A stretch of 64,000 bases of DNA, taken from NCBI GenBank assembly GCA_020633235.1, contig JACKEA010000002.1, positions 806,001-870,000 of the forward strand. Reading direction: 5' to 3'. The notes beneath the pieces are model-generated. The model was not told the origin of the DNA, made no database searches, and worked only from the letters and a program-made list of their open reading frames with translations. Numbering within the stretch: the first letter of the stretch is position 1; each line of letters starts with the position of its first letter. Shown one piece after another: positions 35,356 to 44,067 of this stretch. The position numbers and the translations under genes are program-made. Source of the DNA: Polyangiaceae bacterium (GTDB taxonomy: Bacteria; Myxococcota_A; Polyangia; Polyangiales; Polyangiaceae).

Positions 35356-35945
35356 AGACCATCGAGCTGTTCTTCGACTTCTCTAGCCCCAACGCCTACT
35401 TCGCGACCCTGCAGCTGCCCGCGGTAGCTGCGAGTGCGGGCGCCACCTTGGTTTACCGGCCGTTCTTCCTGGGCGGACTCTTCAAGCTGCTCGAAGCGCC
35501 GCAGACTCCGGGCATGTCGAGCCCCGAGAAGGCGCGGGCCTCGCTGCGCGACCTGGAGCGCTGGAGCGACAAGCACGGCGTACCGTTTCGTTGGCCGTCG
35601 CGTTTTCCGATGAACACGCTCAAGGCGCTCCGCGGCGTGTTCGTCCTCGGCGACCTGGGCATCGGCGAGCGCGCGTACATCGAGGCCGTGTTTCGCGCCT
35701 ACTGGGCCGAAGATCGCGACATCGCCGATCCCCAGGTGCTGGCAGAGGTGGTGCAGGGCCTCTCGGGGGACGGATCCGAGCTGCTCCGGCTCATCGAAGA
35801 GCCCAAGGTCAAGGACCGCCTCCGCGTCGCCACGGAGGAAGCTCGTACCCGCGGCGTGTTCGGCGCTCCCGTGATCGTGGTCGGGGACGAGCTGTTCTTC
35901 GGCAAGGACCGCCTGGATTTCGTGGCGGACGCGCTGCGGAGCTAG
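35352..35945 (+). CDS. 2-hydroxychromene-2-carboxylate isomerase-like (DsbA family)
   Basis: A 197-residue thioredoxin-fold protein of the kappa-GST/HCCA isomerase type. The DsbA CxxC is replaced by FFDFSSPNAYFATLQLP, where SSPNAY carries the conserved Ser of glutathione-dependent isomerases. The C-terminal GVFGAPVIVVGDELFFGKDR closes the fold with the cis-Pro loop. It is translationally coupled to the fused E1 gene. A role in aromatic or glutathione-linked degradation feeding 2-oxo acids is possible. No selenocysteine codon is present in it. Its stop overlaps, tail to tail, the end of the Cys-rich lipoprotein gene. Confidence 0.85.
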   Translation: MKTIELFFDFSSPNAYFATLQLPAVAASAGATLVYRPFFLGGLFKLLEAPQTPGMSSPEKARASLRDLERWSDKHGVPFRWPSRFPMNTLKALRGVFVLGDLGIGERAYIEAVFRAYWAEDRDIADPQVLAEVVQGLSGDGSELLRLIEEPKVKDRLRVATEEARTRGVFGAPVIVVGDELFFGKDRLDFVADALRS

Positions 35946-37768
35946 CCGCCGTCGGCGCCGGCGTCCGCGCTGCCGCCCATGCACGTTCCGCCGACGCAGC
36001 TCTGACCTGGCGCGCAGACCTTGCTGCAGTTTCCGCAGTGGTTCTTGTCCGTCTGCAAGTTGAAGCACGTACCGTTGCAGTCGGTGTAGCCGGCATCGCA
36101 CACACAGCCGTTGTCGCAGTGCTCGTTGGCCCCGCACACGGTGTTGCAGCTGCCGCAGTTCTGATCGTCCGAAGTCAGATCCACGCAGGCGCCGTTGCAG
36201 CCCGTCAGCCCGGAGTTGCAGGTGATGCCGCAGCTGCTGCCGGAGCACACCGCGGCGCCGTTGGCCGGCACTGGACACACGATGCCGCAGCCGCCGCAGT
36301 TGTTCTTGTCGCTGGTGGTGTCGACGCAGGTCGTGCCGCACTTCGTGGGCGTGGGTGACGTGCAGTTGATGCCACAGACGCTGGAGCTACAAGTAGCGGT
36401 ACCGGTGCCGGCGGTGGGGCCTGGACACACCTTGGTGCAGCTGCCGCAGTGGTTGGGGTCCGTGCTCAAACGGAAGCACTGGCTGCCGCACTTCGTGTAG
36501 CTGGTGTTGCACAGGAAGCCGCAACTGCCGCTCTGGCACTCCGGCGACGCGTTCTGCACGTTGGTCGTGCACACGTTGCCGCAGCTGCCGCAGTTGCCCT
36601 CGTCGGTGTTCGAGTCCACGCAGCCCGCACCGCACTTGAGCAGCCCGCCGGTGCAGTCGAAGCCGCAGGTACCGTTGTTGCACACGGACGAGCCGCCAGA
36701 GGGCGGATTGCAGGCGTTGGTGCAGGTGCCGCAGTGGTTGGTGTCCGTGTTCAGGTTGGTCTCGCAACCGTTGGCGCGGTTGCCGTCACAGTCCCCATAG
36801 CCGGTCTGACAGCTGTCGTAGTCACAGCCGCCGTTCTTGCAGAGGGCATTGTTCACGTGCTGCGGATTGCACTGAGTGGTGCACTTGCCGCAGTGGTTCA
36901 CGTCCGTCAGCAGGTTGCTCTCGCAGCCGTTGTCGGTGTTGCCGTCGCAGTTATCGTACGGGGCCACGCACAGGATCACGCATACGCTGAGCAGGCATCC
37001 CGCAATGCCGTTGGTGCCGTTGCACTTCTTGTTGCACGCGCCGCAGTGGGAGGGATCTTCCGAGAGCTTGGTTTCGCAGCCATTGTTGATGATCCCGTCG
37101 CAATTGTCGTAGGGCGACTGGCAGCTCGTGATCGTGCAGTTCCCAGTGGCGCAGGTCGTGTTCGCATTGGCGGCGGCGCAGGAGTTGGTGCAAAATCCGC
37201 AGTTCTGCGGATCCGTCTCCAGATCGACCTCGCAGCCGTTCTGCTTGTTGCCGTCGCAGTCCCCGGTGGTGGGCGGCACACAATCCGTGACCTCGCACTG
37301 ACCGGCGTTGCACTTCCAATTGTTCCCGTGCGTCGCGATGCAGTCGTTTCCGCAGGAGCCGCACTGGGTGGGGTTGTTCTGGGTGTCCGTCTCGCAGCCG
37401 GTAGCGGGCACGCCATCGCAGTCTTCGTAGCCGGTCTCGCACTGGTCGATCACGCAGCTGCCGTCGATCGCGCACTTGGCGCTCGCGTGCGCGAGTTGAC
37501 ACGGCTCGCAGGAGGACGCTCCGCAGCCCTTGTCGGGTGTGTTGTCTTGAAGGCAGATGGGCTTGCCACTGGGGTCGGGACACACCTTGGCGCCTGGGAA
37601 GCAGGTGTCGCCCGCCACGCCGCCGGCGCCCCCGGTTCCGCCGGCAGTGCCACCGCCGCCGTCCTGCTTGTCCGCCCCGGTCCCCTTCGGGTCTACGGAA
37701 CAGGAAGAAAAAGCAATGAGCCCTCCCAAGAACAGAAGCAGCCCGATTAAGCGAGGTGCACGGGTCAC
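35942..37768 (-). CDS. cysteine-rich repeat lipoprotein
   Basis: A 608-residue surface lipoprotein with lipobox AFSSC (Cys23) and a Gly/Thr-rich tether. Five tandem type-1 units of about 51 residues (113-353) have the pattern DCDG...NGCE...D..HCG.C...C. Five type-2 units of about 48 residues (375-600) have the pattern C...CVD...D..NCG.C...C. All cysteines fall in register, so disulfide-stabilised, elongated repeats are expected outside the cell. The DCDG portion resembles the putative metal-binding motif common in myxobacterial surface proteins. The stop codon overlaps the convergent isomerase stop within CTAG. Possible role: adhesion or stalk. Confidence 0.85.
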   Translation of the reverse strand: MTRAPRLIGLLLFLGGLIAFSSCSVDPKGTGADKQDGGGGTAGGTGGAGGVAGDTCFPGAKVCPDPSGKPICLQDNTPDKGCGASSCEPCQLAHASAKCAIDGSCVIDQCETGYEDCDGVPATGCETDTQNNPTQCGSCGNDCIATHGNNWKCNAGQCEVTDCVPPTTGDCDGNKQNGCEVDLETDPQNCGFCTNSCAAANANTTCATGNCTITSCQSPYDNCDGIINNGCETKLSEDPSHCGACNKKCNGTNGIAGCLLSVCVILCVAPYDNCDGNTDNGCESNLLTDVNHCGKCTTQCNPQHVNNALCKNGGCDYDSCQTGYGDCDGNRANGCETNLNTDTNHCGTCTNACNPPSGGSSVCNNGTCGFDCTGGLLKCGAGCVDSNTDEGNCGSCGNVCTTNVQNASPECQSGSCGFLCNTSYTKCGSQCFRLSTDPNHCGSCTKVCPGPTAGTGTATCSSSVCGINCTSPTPTKCGTTCVDTTSDKNNCGGCGIVCPVPANGAAVCSGSSCGITCNSGLTGCNGACVDLTSDDQNCGSCNTVCGANEHCDNGCVCDAGYTDCNGTCFNLQTDKNHCGNCSKVCAPGQSCVGGTCMGGSADAGADGG

Positions 37769-37773
37769 GCTAG

Positions 37774-39162
37774 CTAGCTTACACCGTCTGAGCGAGCGCT
37801 TCGACCCCCGCCAAACGCGCTTTGGAGCGCTCGGATCACCTCGCCGTCCTCACCGGGAAACACCGTTCGCACATCGAGCACGACAGCGCCGTCTTCGATG
37901 CGAGCGAGCACGGGAGCGAGCGCCGCGCGCAATCGTCGACTGGCGTCCTCGGGGTCGTCACACGGGACGCGAAGTGCCCAAGACTCCACGGGGGCTTCCG
38001 CCAGCGTTCCCCCACCAATGGCCGCCACACTGGAAATGACCTCGGCGGGATGCGGGTGGAGCGCGGCCCGCCAAGCCTCGGCTCGAGCCCGAAGCTCCTC
38101 CAGCGGTGCGCGAAGCAGCAGGAAAACCGGGAGCTCGCTCGCAGCGTCGCGTTCGTAGGCGTCGAGCACGGTCTCGAGCGCTGCCAGCGTGAGCTTGTCG
38201 ACCCGAAGCGCGCGCGCGAGGGGATCCTCCCGGAGCAAGCTCACCCAACGGGAGCTGCCCGCGACCACGCCTCCCTGGGGACCGCCGAACAGCTTGTCGA
38301 GACTGAAGCACACCAGATCGACACCGGCCGCGAGGCAGGCCTGGACGCTCGGCTCCCGCTCGGCCTCGCTCGCCACCTCCGGCAGCGGGACCACCAGGCC
38401 TCCGCCCAGATCCTTGATCAACGGCAGCTCGCGCTCCCGCGCGAGGGCCGCCAGCTCCGACAGCTCGGGGCGCTCCGCGAACCCGGTGATGCGAAAGTTG
38501 CTGGGGTGCACCCGGAGCAAACACGCTGTGCTGGCTCCGATGGCGCGCGCGTAGTCGTTCACCCGCGTTCGGTTGGTGGTGCCCACCTCCACCAGGCGCG
38601 CGCCCGAGCGCGCCAGCACCTCCGGAATGCGGAAGCCGCCGCCGATCTCGACGAGCTCTCCACGGGATACGATCACGTCCCGCCCCGCCGCGATGGTGCT
38701 CAGGGCGAGCAGCACCGCGGCAGCGTTGTTGTTCACGAGCAGCGCGTCCTCCGCGCCCACCAAGCGCGCCATGCGCGCCTCGGCGGACAGGCCGCGGCGG
38801 GTGCGGCTGCCGGACTCGACGTCGAGCTCCAAGCTCACATAGCCGCCGCACAGCTCGAAGATGCGCTCGAGCGCCGCGCGACTGAGGGGTGCCCTGCCCA
38901 GGTTGGTGTGCAGCACCACACCGGTCGCGTTGACCACGCGGCCCAGACCGAGGCGGCTTCGCCGTTCCACTTCTCGAGCCACGCGCCGCACGACCTCGTC
39001 GTCCGTCGGCACCGAGCTGCCCGCCTTCACCTCGCTCCGGAGCCGGCCGATCACGTCCCGCGCGATCGCCGTCACCACCCGGCGTCCGACCCGCTCCGAC
39101 AGCTCCGAGAGCTGAGGAGCGCTCACGATGCGGTCGACCTTGGGCAGCTTTCGGAGCTCCAC
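37774..39162 (-). CDS. selA: L-seryl-tRNA(Sec) selenium transferase SelA
   Basis: PLP enzyme that converts Ser-tRNA-Sec to Sec-tRNA-Sec with selenophosphate. It has 462 residues from the GTG at 39162, the usual SelA length; an open frame continuing upstream is non-coding and antisense to another gene. The N-terminal domain VELRKLPKVDRIVSAPQLSE is typical. The core holds NATGVVLHTNLGRAPLS, NNNAAAVLLALSTIA, GELVEIGGGFRIPEV, EVGTTNRT and VHPSNFRITGF. The PLP lysine is Lys290 in FSLDKLFGGPQGG. It works with the tRNA-Sec at 6435 and the SelB gene at 24019. SelD is not in the window. It is divergent from the SGNH lipoprotein gene. Confidence 0.97.
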   Translation of the reverse strand: MELRKLPKVDRIVSAPQLSELSERVGRRVVTAIARDVIGRLRSEVKAGSSVPTDDEVVRRVAREVERRSRLGLGRVVNATGVVLHTNLGRAPLSRAALERIFELCGGYVSLELDVESGSRTRRGLSAEARMARLVGAEDALLVNNNAAAVLLALSTIAAGRDVIVSRGELVEIGGGFRIPEVLARSGARLVEVGTTNRTRVNDYARAIGASTACLLRVHPSNFRITGFAERPELSELAALARERELPLIKDLGGGLVVPLPEVASEAEREPSVQACLAAGVDLVCFSLDKLFGGPQGGVVAGSSRWVSLLREDPLARALRVDKLTLAALETVLDAYERDAASELPVFLLLRAPLEELRARAEAWRAALHPHPAEVISSVAAIGGGTLAEAPVESWALRVPCDDPEDASRRLRAALAPVLARIEDGAVVLDVRTVFPGEDGEVIRALQSAFGGGRSARSDGVS

Positions 39163-39219
39163 GGCGGCGAGCTTACACCGCTCGCGGTCCGCCGAGTGAC
39201 GTGACAAGCTTGCCCCGCC

Positions 39220-39975
39220 ATGCGGCTTTCGGGCGAAAATCCCAGCGTGCGTCTCGCGATCCTCGCGCTTCTCTTCACCGTCGGCTGTTCCAAGGAGTCC
39301 ACGCCGGGCAAGCCCGCCCACGCCAAGGAGCCCGAGGCTCCCGCGGCGTCCGCGCCGCCTCCGGCTGCCAGCGTTTCGGCCAAACCCGCCGCCAGCGCTC
39401 CCAAGCCGCAAAAGGACGGCCCCCTCACCATCGAGACCGATGCCGGCGTGGTGCCCGCCGCCAAGGCCCAGCGCATCCTCCACGTCGGGGATTCCATGGT
39501 CCCGCTGGTGGGCAACTACCTGCGCCCCATCCTGCAGGCGGACGGTCGCAAGTACTACATCGATAGCGTGGTGTCCTCCAGCACGCTGAGCTGGAGCAAC
39601 AAGCGGCTGCTCCAAGACGCGATGTACAAGTACGACCCGGACGTCATCCTCATCTCCCTCGGCTCCAACGAGCTGTTCGATCCCACTCCGGAGCGCCGCG
39701 TGCCCGCCATCAAACAGATCGTGGAGGACACCCGCGGTCGCCCGTGCCTGTGGATCGGTCCCCCGGCGTGGAAGCAGGACACGGGCTTCTTGGAGCTGCT
39801 CAAGAAGAACCTGGGGCACTGTCGCTACTTCGACTCCACCAAGCTGAACCTCCCGCGCATGGCGGACGGCCGGCATCCCGATTGGACCGGCGGGTATCGT
39901 TGGGCCAGCGCGGTGTGGAAAGCCCTCGGCGGGACCGAGCCCGTGCCCACGGGCAATCCCCGACCCGAGCCATGA
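39220..39975 (+). CDS. SGNH-hydrolase-type lipoprotein
   Basis: A 251-residue lipoprotein (LLFTVGCSK) with a Pro/Ala-rich linker to about residue 70. An alternative GTG start at 39247 gives a shorter signal. The SGNH blocks are HVGDSMVPLVGNYL (Ser in GDSM), a Gly-containing YYIDSVVSSSTLSW, LISLGSNELFDP (Asn) and ADGRHPDWTGGYRW (Asp/His). The pattern resembles AlgJ/PatB-like O-acyltransferases or esterases that act on surface polysaccharides. Its stop overlaps the following sulfatase-like gene by 4 nt (ATGA), pointing to a joint extracytoplasmic function. Confidence 0.8.
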   Translation: MRLSGENPSVRLAILALLFTVGCSKESTPGKPAHAKEPEAPAASAPPPAASVSAKPAASAPKPQKDGPLTIETDAGVVPAAKAQRILHVGDSMVPLVGNYLRPILQADGRKYYIDSVVSSSTLSWSNKRLLQDAMYKYDPDVILISLGSNELFDPTPERRVPAIKQIVEDTRGRPCLWIGPPAWKQDTGFLELLKKNLGHCRYFDSTKLNLPRMADGRHPDWTGGYRWASAVWKALGGTEPVPTGNPRPEP

Positions 39976-41321
39976 GTCGCTGGCTCGTCGCCCTCACGCT
40001 GGTCGGAGTGCTGGGCTGCGATCACGCGGAGCCCACGGCGAGCGCCGCACCCAGCGCAGCTCCGCCGGTGACGTCGGTCGCCAAGCAGACGCCGCTACCC
40101 GATGCTTCTCGGCCTGATGTCGGGGCAACGCGGAACCACCCTCTCAACGTGGTCCTGATCTTGATCGACAGTATGCGCTGGGACATGCCCTGGAACGGCT
40201 ATCCACGTCCCATCGCGCCGTGGCTCACCGGCTACGAAAAGACCGTGGTCAGCTACACTCGCGCCTACTCCATCTCGTGCACCACGGCGCGCAGCGTCGC
40301 GCCGCTCATGGTCGGCAAGTACCCGAGCGAGATGCCGCGCAACGGCTACTTCTTCACTCAGTACATGCCCGAGAACCTGTTCTTGGGGGAACGGCTGCGC
40401 GCCGCGGGCCGTCGCGCGCTGGGCGTGGCGGCCCACGCGTACTTCTTCCCCGCCAGCGGCCTGGCGCAGGGTTTCGACGAGCTGTTCGTGCTGCCCGGAA
40501 CGGTCATGAACAACCCGGACGAGAAGAACGTCACCGGCGAACGGCTCACCGAGGCCGCCAAGAGGATCCTGAGCCGCAAGGTCAACGTGGATCAGAGCGA
40601 CGGGAAGCGGTTCTTCGCCTACCTCCACTACATGGATCCCCACGCGCCCTACGTGGCCTATGAAGACCAGCCGCTCTGGGGGCATCAACCGCGGGATCGC
40701 TACGACCAGGAGATCCACTACACCGACGCCCAGGTCGCGGCGTTCGTTCGCTGGGCCAAGCGTCAGCCTTGGGGTCCAGACACCGCCTTCATCGTCTCCG
40801 CGGATCACGGCGAGAGCTTCGGCGAGCATGGACACCTGAAGCACGGCTACGAGGTGTGGGAGGAGCTGGTTCGCGTTCCGCTGTTCATCGACGTACCAGG
40901 CGGCCAGGCGCGGCGCATCGACGTGCCTCGGAGCCACATCGACCTGGCACCCACGATCTTGGAGTTGATGGGCGTGGCGGCGAAACCACCGCTGCGCGGC
41001 ACCAGCTTGGTGCCCGAGGTCTTCGGGGCGGATCCCGAGCCGCGGCCGGTGATCGTCGACCTCACCCGGGACAACCTCGAGAACCGACGGCGGGCCCTGA
41101 TCGAGGGAACGGACAAGCTCATCGCCACCGGCGACGACGAGAAGTGGCTGCTCTTCGACGTGGTGGCGGATCCCCGGGAGAAGAAGGACCTCACCGCGGA
41201 TCGCCCCCGCTTCAAGCGCATGCGCGAACGCTACTTCGAGGTGTCCAAGACGATTCCCCTGGTGGAAGTGCGGGGCGACGAACCACCCCTGAAGGACGCT
41301 CCGGAAGGCCGTCGCTGGTAG
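39972..41321 (+). CDS. sulfatase-like lipoprotein (alkaline phosphatase superfamily)
   Basis: A 449-residue exported lipoprotein (LVGVLGC) with a Pro-rich tether and a complete sulfatase/phosphoethanolamine-transferase fold: NVVLILIDSMRWD, YMDPHAPY, FIVSADHGESFGEHGH, VPLFIDVPG and DLAPTILELMG. The nucleophile motif reads SCTTARSVAPLMVGKYP. The Cys and Arg of the C-x-P-x-R formylglycine signature are kept, but Pro is replaced by Thr. It may therefore use Thr or an unmodified residue, as in phosphoethanolamine or phosphoglycerol transferases, instead of formylglycine. Coupled to the SGNH lipoprotein. Confidence 0.82.
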   Translation: MSRWLVALTLVGVLGCDHAEPTASAAPSAAPPVTSVAKQTPLPDASRPDVGATRNHPLNVVLILIDSMRWDMPWNGYPRPIAPWLTGYEKTVVSYTRAYSISCTTARSVAPLMVGKYPSEMPRNGYFFTQYMPENLFLGERLRAAGRRALGVAAHAYFFPASGLAQGFDELFVLPGTVMNNPDEKNVTGERLTEAAKRILSRKVNVDQSDGKRFFAYLHYMDPHAPYVAYEDQPLWGHQPRDRYDQEIHYTDAQVAAFVRWAKRQPWGPDTAFIVSADHGESFGEHGHLKHGYEVWEELVRVPLFIDVPGGQARRIDVPRSHIDLAPTILELMGVAAKPPLRGTSLVPEVFGADPEPRPVIVDLTRDNLENRRRALIEGTDKLIATGDDEKWLLFDVVADPREKKDLTADRPRFKRMRERYFEVSKTIPLVEVRGDEPPLKDAPEGRRW

Positions 41322-41481
41322 TCGTGGCGTGGGGGCCCCAGGGGCACGCCGCGGCCGTGGCGCCGGCGCCGCAGGCGCCGGCAAGCGCGCCGGAAATTTC
41401 TGCCTCGAAGTGAACGGCACGCGCATTGCTCAGGGCGGCCGCGCGGGCACGACGCCCGCCTTCACCCGAGGGACCGCTGCC

Positions 41482-42612
41482 ATGAGACGCACCACACTTT
41501 GCCTCTTCACTTTCGCCCTGCTCGGCTCCACCGTGGGCTGCCAAGCCCTGATGGCTCGCCCCGGCGCCCAACCGAGGAGCGACTACGCCCAGGAGAAGCA
41601 CGAGCGCAGTCAGAAGGCGCAAGCGGCCCTGGCGGACAACAGCGAGAAGGAGCTGGCGCGTTGCCAGGAGGCGACCCAGACCACGAACGACAAGCTCGCA
41701 GAAGCCCTGAAGAAGGTCCGCGGCGGCGCCGACGGTCCGATGGGTCCCATGCCCAGCATGGTGGATGCCGTGAAGGCTCTCAAGAAAGAGAAGGTGTCCG
41801 TCACCATCAAGGTGCTGGGCTCGCCGCAATCCCCCACGCTGATGCTGGAAGACTCCTTCACCAAGGAGGGTCAGAAGCTCGCCGGCGCGCCGCAAGCAAA
41901 GCTCATGGCCTACGCCAAGCGTAGCCAGAAGGTGCAGCCGCTGTTGACGGCGCTGCGCGATCAGATCAACGCGGTGAACGCCACCATCGGGGCCTCGTTC
42001 CAATCCACGTCTTCGTGCACGCTGCAGGCCAAGGGCTTGACGCAGACGCTGGCAGGCATGGAAAACGGCGACGAAAAGCCCACTGACGATCTGTTTACGG
42101 TGTACGGCAAGTTCCTCGCCGCCAGCCAGCGGAGTCAGACCGCTGCGGCGTCTTCCATCGCGCTGGTGGGGGTGCTGCAGGCGGCCTTCGCCGGCAAGGA
42201 CACGAACGCCATCGACACGCTGGTCACCGGCGTGCAGAAGGCCTCCGACGAGAACATCGAGATCGGGCCGGAGAAAGCCAAGGAAGTGTACCTGCTGGCG
42301 GCCAAGGACTTGCGGGACGCGTGTCAGAAGCAGCTCGACACCTACTACGCCGAGCACCCCGAGGCGAAGCCGGGCAGCGGACCATCGCCCTGCTCCAAGG
42401 AAGGCTCGCAGGACAAGGGCCCACCTCCCGCCCCCGGAAGCGAAGAGTACGCCGCGTTGATCCCCGGCGATGGCCCCATCGCAGCCGCCGCCAACTCCGT
42501 CGATGCGCTATCCAAGGGCGACTACCTGGGCGCGATGAAGAGCGCCGCGGGCCTGGTGCCGGGCGGCTCCGCCCTCGCCGGCGCGCTGGACTCCGTGTTC
42601 AAGCTGCTCTGA
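41482..42612 (+). CDS. hypothetical lipoprotein, helical
   Basis: A 376-residue lipoprotein from the ATG at 41482 (LLGSTVGC). It is mostly amphipathic helix, with a Gln/Lys-rich coiled coil at about 30-75 (QEKHERSQKAQAALADNSEK) and Ala-rich helices to the end, interrupted by a Pro/Gly linker near residue 305. No family is recognised. It is followed directly by a strong GC-rich hairpin, so its transcript probably ends there. About 160 nt before its start are non-coding and without visible features. Confidence 0.7.
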   Translation: MRRTTLCLFTFALLGSTVGCQALMARPGAQPRSDYAQEKHERSQKAQAALADNSEKELARCQEATQTTNDKLAEALKKVRGGADGPMGPMPSMVDAVKALKKEKVSVTIKVLGSPQSPTLMLEDSFTKEGQKLAGAPQAKLMAYAKRSQKVQPLLTALRDQINAVNATIGASFQSTSSCTLQAKGLTQTLAGMENGDEKPTDDLFTVYGKFLAASQRSQTAAASSIALVGVLQAAFAGKDTNAIDTLVTGVQKASDENIEIGPEKAKEVYLLAAKDLRDACQKQLDTYYAEHPEAKPGSGPSPCSKEGSQDKGPPPAPGSEEYAALIPGDGPIAAAANSVDALSKGDYLGAMKSAAGLVPGGSALAGALDSVFKLL

Positions 42613-42623
42613 CGGCGAGCAAA

Positions 42624-42656
42624 CCGCCGGCGCGGAATACTGTCCCGCGCCGGCGG
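42624..42656 (+). terminator. 12-bp GC-rich hairpin after lipoprotein gene
   Basis: Perfect inverted repeat CCGCCGGCGCGG - AATACTGTC - CCGCGCCGGCGG, starting 11 nt after the stop codon and ending 22 nt before the M16 peptidase start. A T-run is missing, so intrinsic termination is uncertain. It may instead protect the 3' end of the mRNA. Confidence 0.6.
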
Positions 42657-42678
42657 GTTCGGCGGTACACCCGTCGTC

Positions 42679-44067
42679 GTGAAGCTCGCTCGTCTAGTTC
42701 TCGCTCTGACCGCATCACTGGTCGTCCTCGGGCACGCGCCCCTGCCGGCTCGCGCGGACGCGTCCGCGCTGCCGCCGCCTCCCGAAATTCGGTTCGAGAA
42801 GTATCAGCTCGACAACGGCCTGGAGGTCATCCTCCACCGCGACAGCTCCCTACCGTTGGTCGCGGTCAACCTCTGGTACCACGTGGGACCGGCCAACGAG
42901 CCCAAGGGCCGCTCCGGTTTCGCCCACCTCTTCGAGCATCTGATGTTCGAAGGCTCGAAGCACGTGGGGCATCGCTTCGATGCGCTGCTGGAGGCAGCGG
43001 GAGCGACCAACGTGAACGGTACGACCAGCTGGGATCGGACCAACTACTTCGAGACCGTCCCCGCCCGCTACCTCGAGCTGGCGCTCTGGATCGAGAGCGA
43101 TCGCATGGGGTTCTTGCTCGACAGCTTGACCAAGGAGCGGCTCGACGTTCAGCGAGGGGTGGTCAAGAACGAACGCCGGCAGAGCTACGAGAACGCCCCC
43201 TACGGCAAGAGCAGCTTGGCGCTGCTGGACGGTCTGTATCCCGAGGGGCACCCGTATCACGGTGCGGTGATCGGCTCGATGAAGGACCTGGATGCCGCCA
43301 GCATGGACGACGTTCGGGCGTTCTACACGGCGTTCTATGCACCCTCCAACGCCACCCTCACGTTGGCGGGAGACTTCGAGCCGAAGCGCGCAAGGGAGCT
43401 GATCCAGAAGTACTTCGGGCCGCTCCGCAAGCGTGACAAGCCGGCCGCCGGCGCGCGCACCCCCACGCCTCCGCTGGCCGCGGCGCGGCACGTGGAGGTG
43501 CCGGAGACCGTAGAGCTCGCCAAGGTGGCCTTCGGCTACATCACACCGCCGGCCTATTCGAAGGACGACGCCGCGCTGGACGTCACCGCAGCCGTACTGG
43601 CGGGCGGCAAGGCCACGCGGCTCTATCGCGAGCTGGTGGTCAAGAAGCGGATCGCCAGTGACGTGGACGCCAGCCTCGACTCGAACCAGCTGGCGAGCAC
43701 GTTCGAGGTGAGCGCCATGGTGGCCGGCAAGCACGACGCCAAGGAGCTCGAAGCGGGGCTGAGCTCCGTCCTCGAAGAGCTCGGCAAGAGCGGGCCCACC
43801 CCCGCCGAGCTGTCTCGAGCGAAGCGGCGCTTGCTGGTGGATCTGTACGACAACCTTCAGCTCCTCAACGGCCCCGGCGGCGAATCCGGTCGCGCTGGCC
43901 TGTTGCAGCGATTCAATCACTACCTGGGCGATCCCGGAGGCCTGCCACGCTACGTGCGTGCCCTCGAGAACGTCTCCGCAGCAGATGTAGCGCGGGTCGT
44001 CCAAACGCATCTCGGCGCTGGACACCGCTTGGTGGTCACCACAGTGCCCACCAAGGAGAAACCGTGA
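42679..44067 (+). CDS. M16 zinc peptidase, catalytic subunit
   Basis: A 462-residue secreted M16 (pitrilysin/MPP-like) peptidase with a GTG start and signal peptide (cleavage likely after ARADA). The inverted zinc motif HxxEH is HLFEH at 83-87, and the distal Glu is in VVKNERRQSYENAPYG. The C-terminal half has the R/Y pair region (GKATRLYRELVVKK). It is coupled by GTGA overlap to a second M16 gene that lacks the zinc motif. This matches the heterodimeric arrangement of active and inactive M16B subunits in many Gram-negative bacteria. Confidence 0.92.
   Translation: MKLARLVLALTASLVVLGHAPLPARADASALPPPPEIRFEKYQLDNGLEVILHRDSSLPLVAVNLWYHVGPANEPKGRSGFAHLFEHLMFEGSKHVGHRFDALLEAAGATNVNGTTSWDRTNYFETVPARYLELALWIESDRMGFLLDSLTKERLDVQRGVVKNERRQSYENAPYGKSSLALLDGLYPEGHPYHGAVIGSMKDLDAASMDDVRAFYTAFYAPSNATLTLAGDFEPKRARELIQKYFGPLRKRDKPAAGARTPTPPLAAARHVEVPETVELAKVAFGYITPPAYSKDDAALDVTAAVLAGGKATRLYRELVVKKRIASDVDASLDSNQLASTFEVSAMVAGKHDAKELEAGLSSVLEELGKSGPTPAELSRAKRRLLVDLYDNLQLLNGPGGESGRAGLLQRFNHYLGDPGGLPRYVRALENVSAADVARVVQTHLGAGHRLVVTTVPTKEKP

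Noticed and set aside
35352..35945. DsbA-like isomerase as a selenoprotein candidate
   Set aside because: Its redox position is Ser/Asn in SSPNAY and there is no in-frame TGA; the frame is continuous.
35942..37768. The regular spacing of the Cys-rich gene as a CRISPR-like array
   Set aside because: The repeats are protein-level, diverged at DNA level and in one continuous reading frame; no cas genes are present.
39163..39876. N-terminal extension of SelA by 238 residues
   Set aside because: It would run antisense through the SGNH lipoprotein gene and has no SelA homology; the GTG at 39162 gives the standard SelA start and length.
40108..40132. TGTCGGGGCAACGCGGAACC inside the sulfatase-like gene as another box copy
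   Set aside because: It lies within a conserved-length linker of a coding region, not after a stop codon, and does not form the stem; similarity is likely chance in GC-rich DNA.
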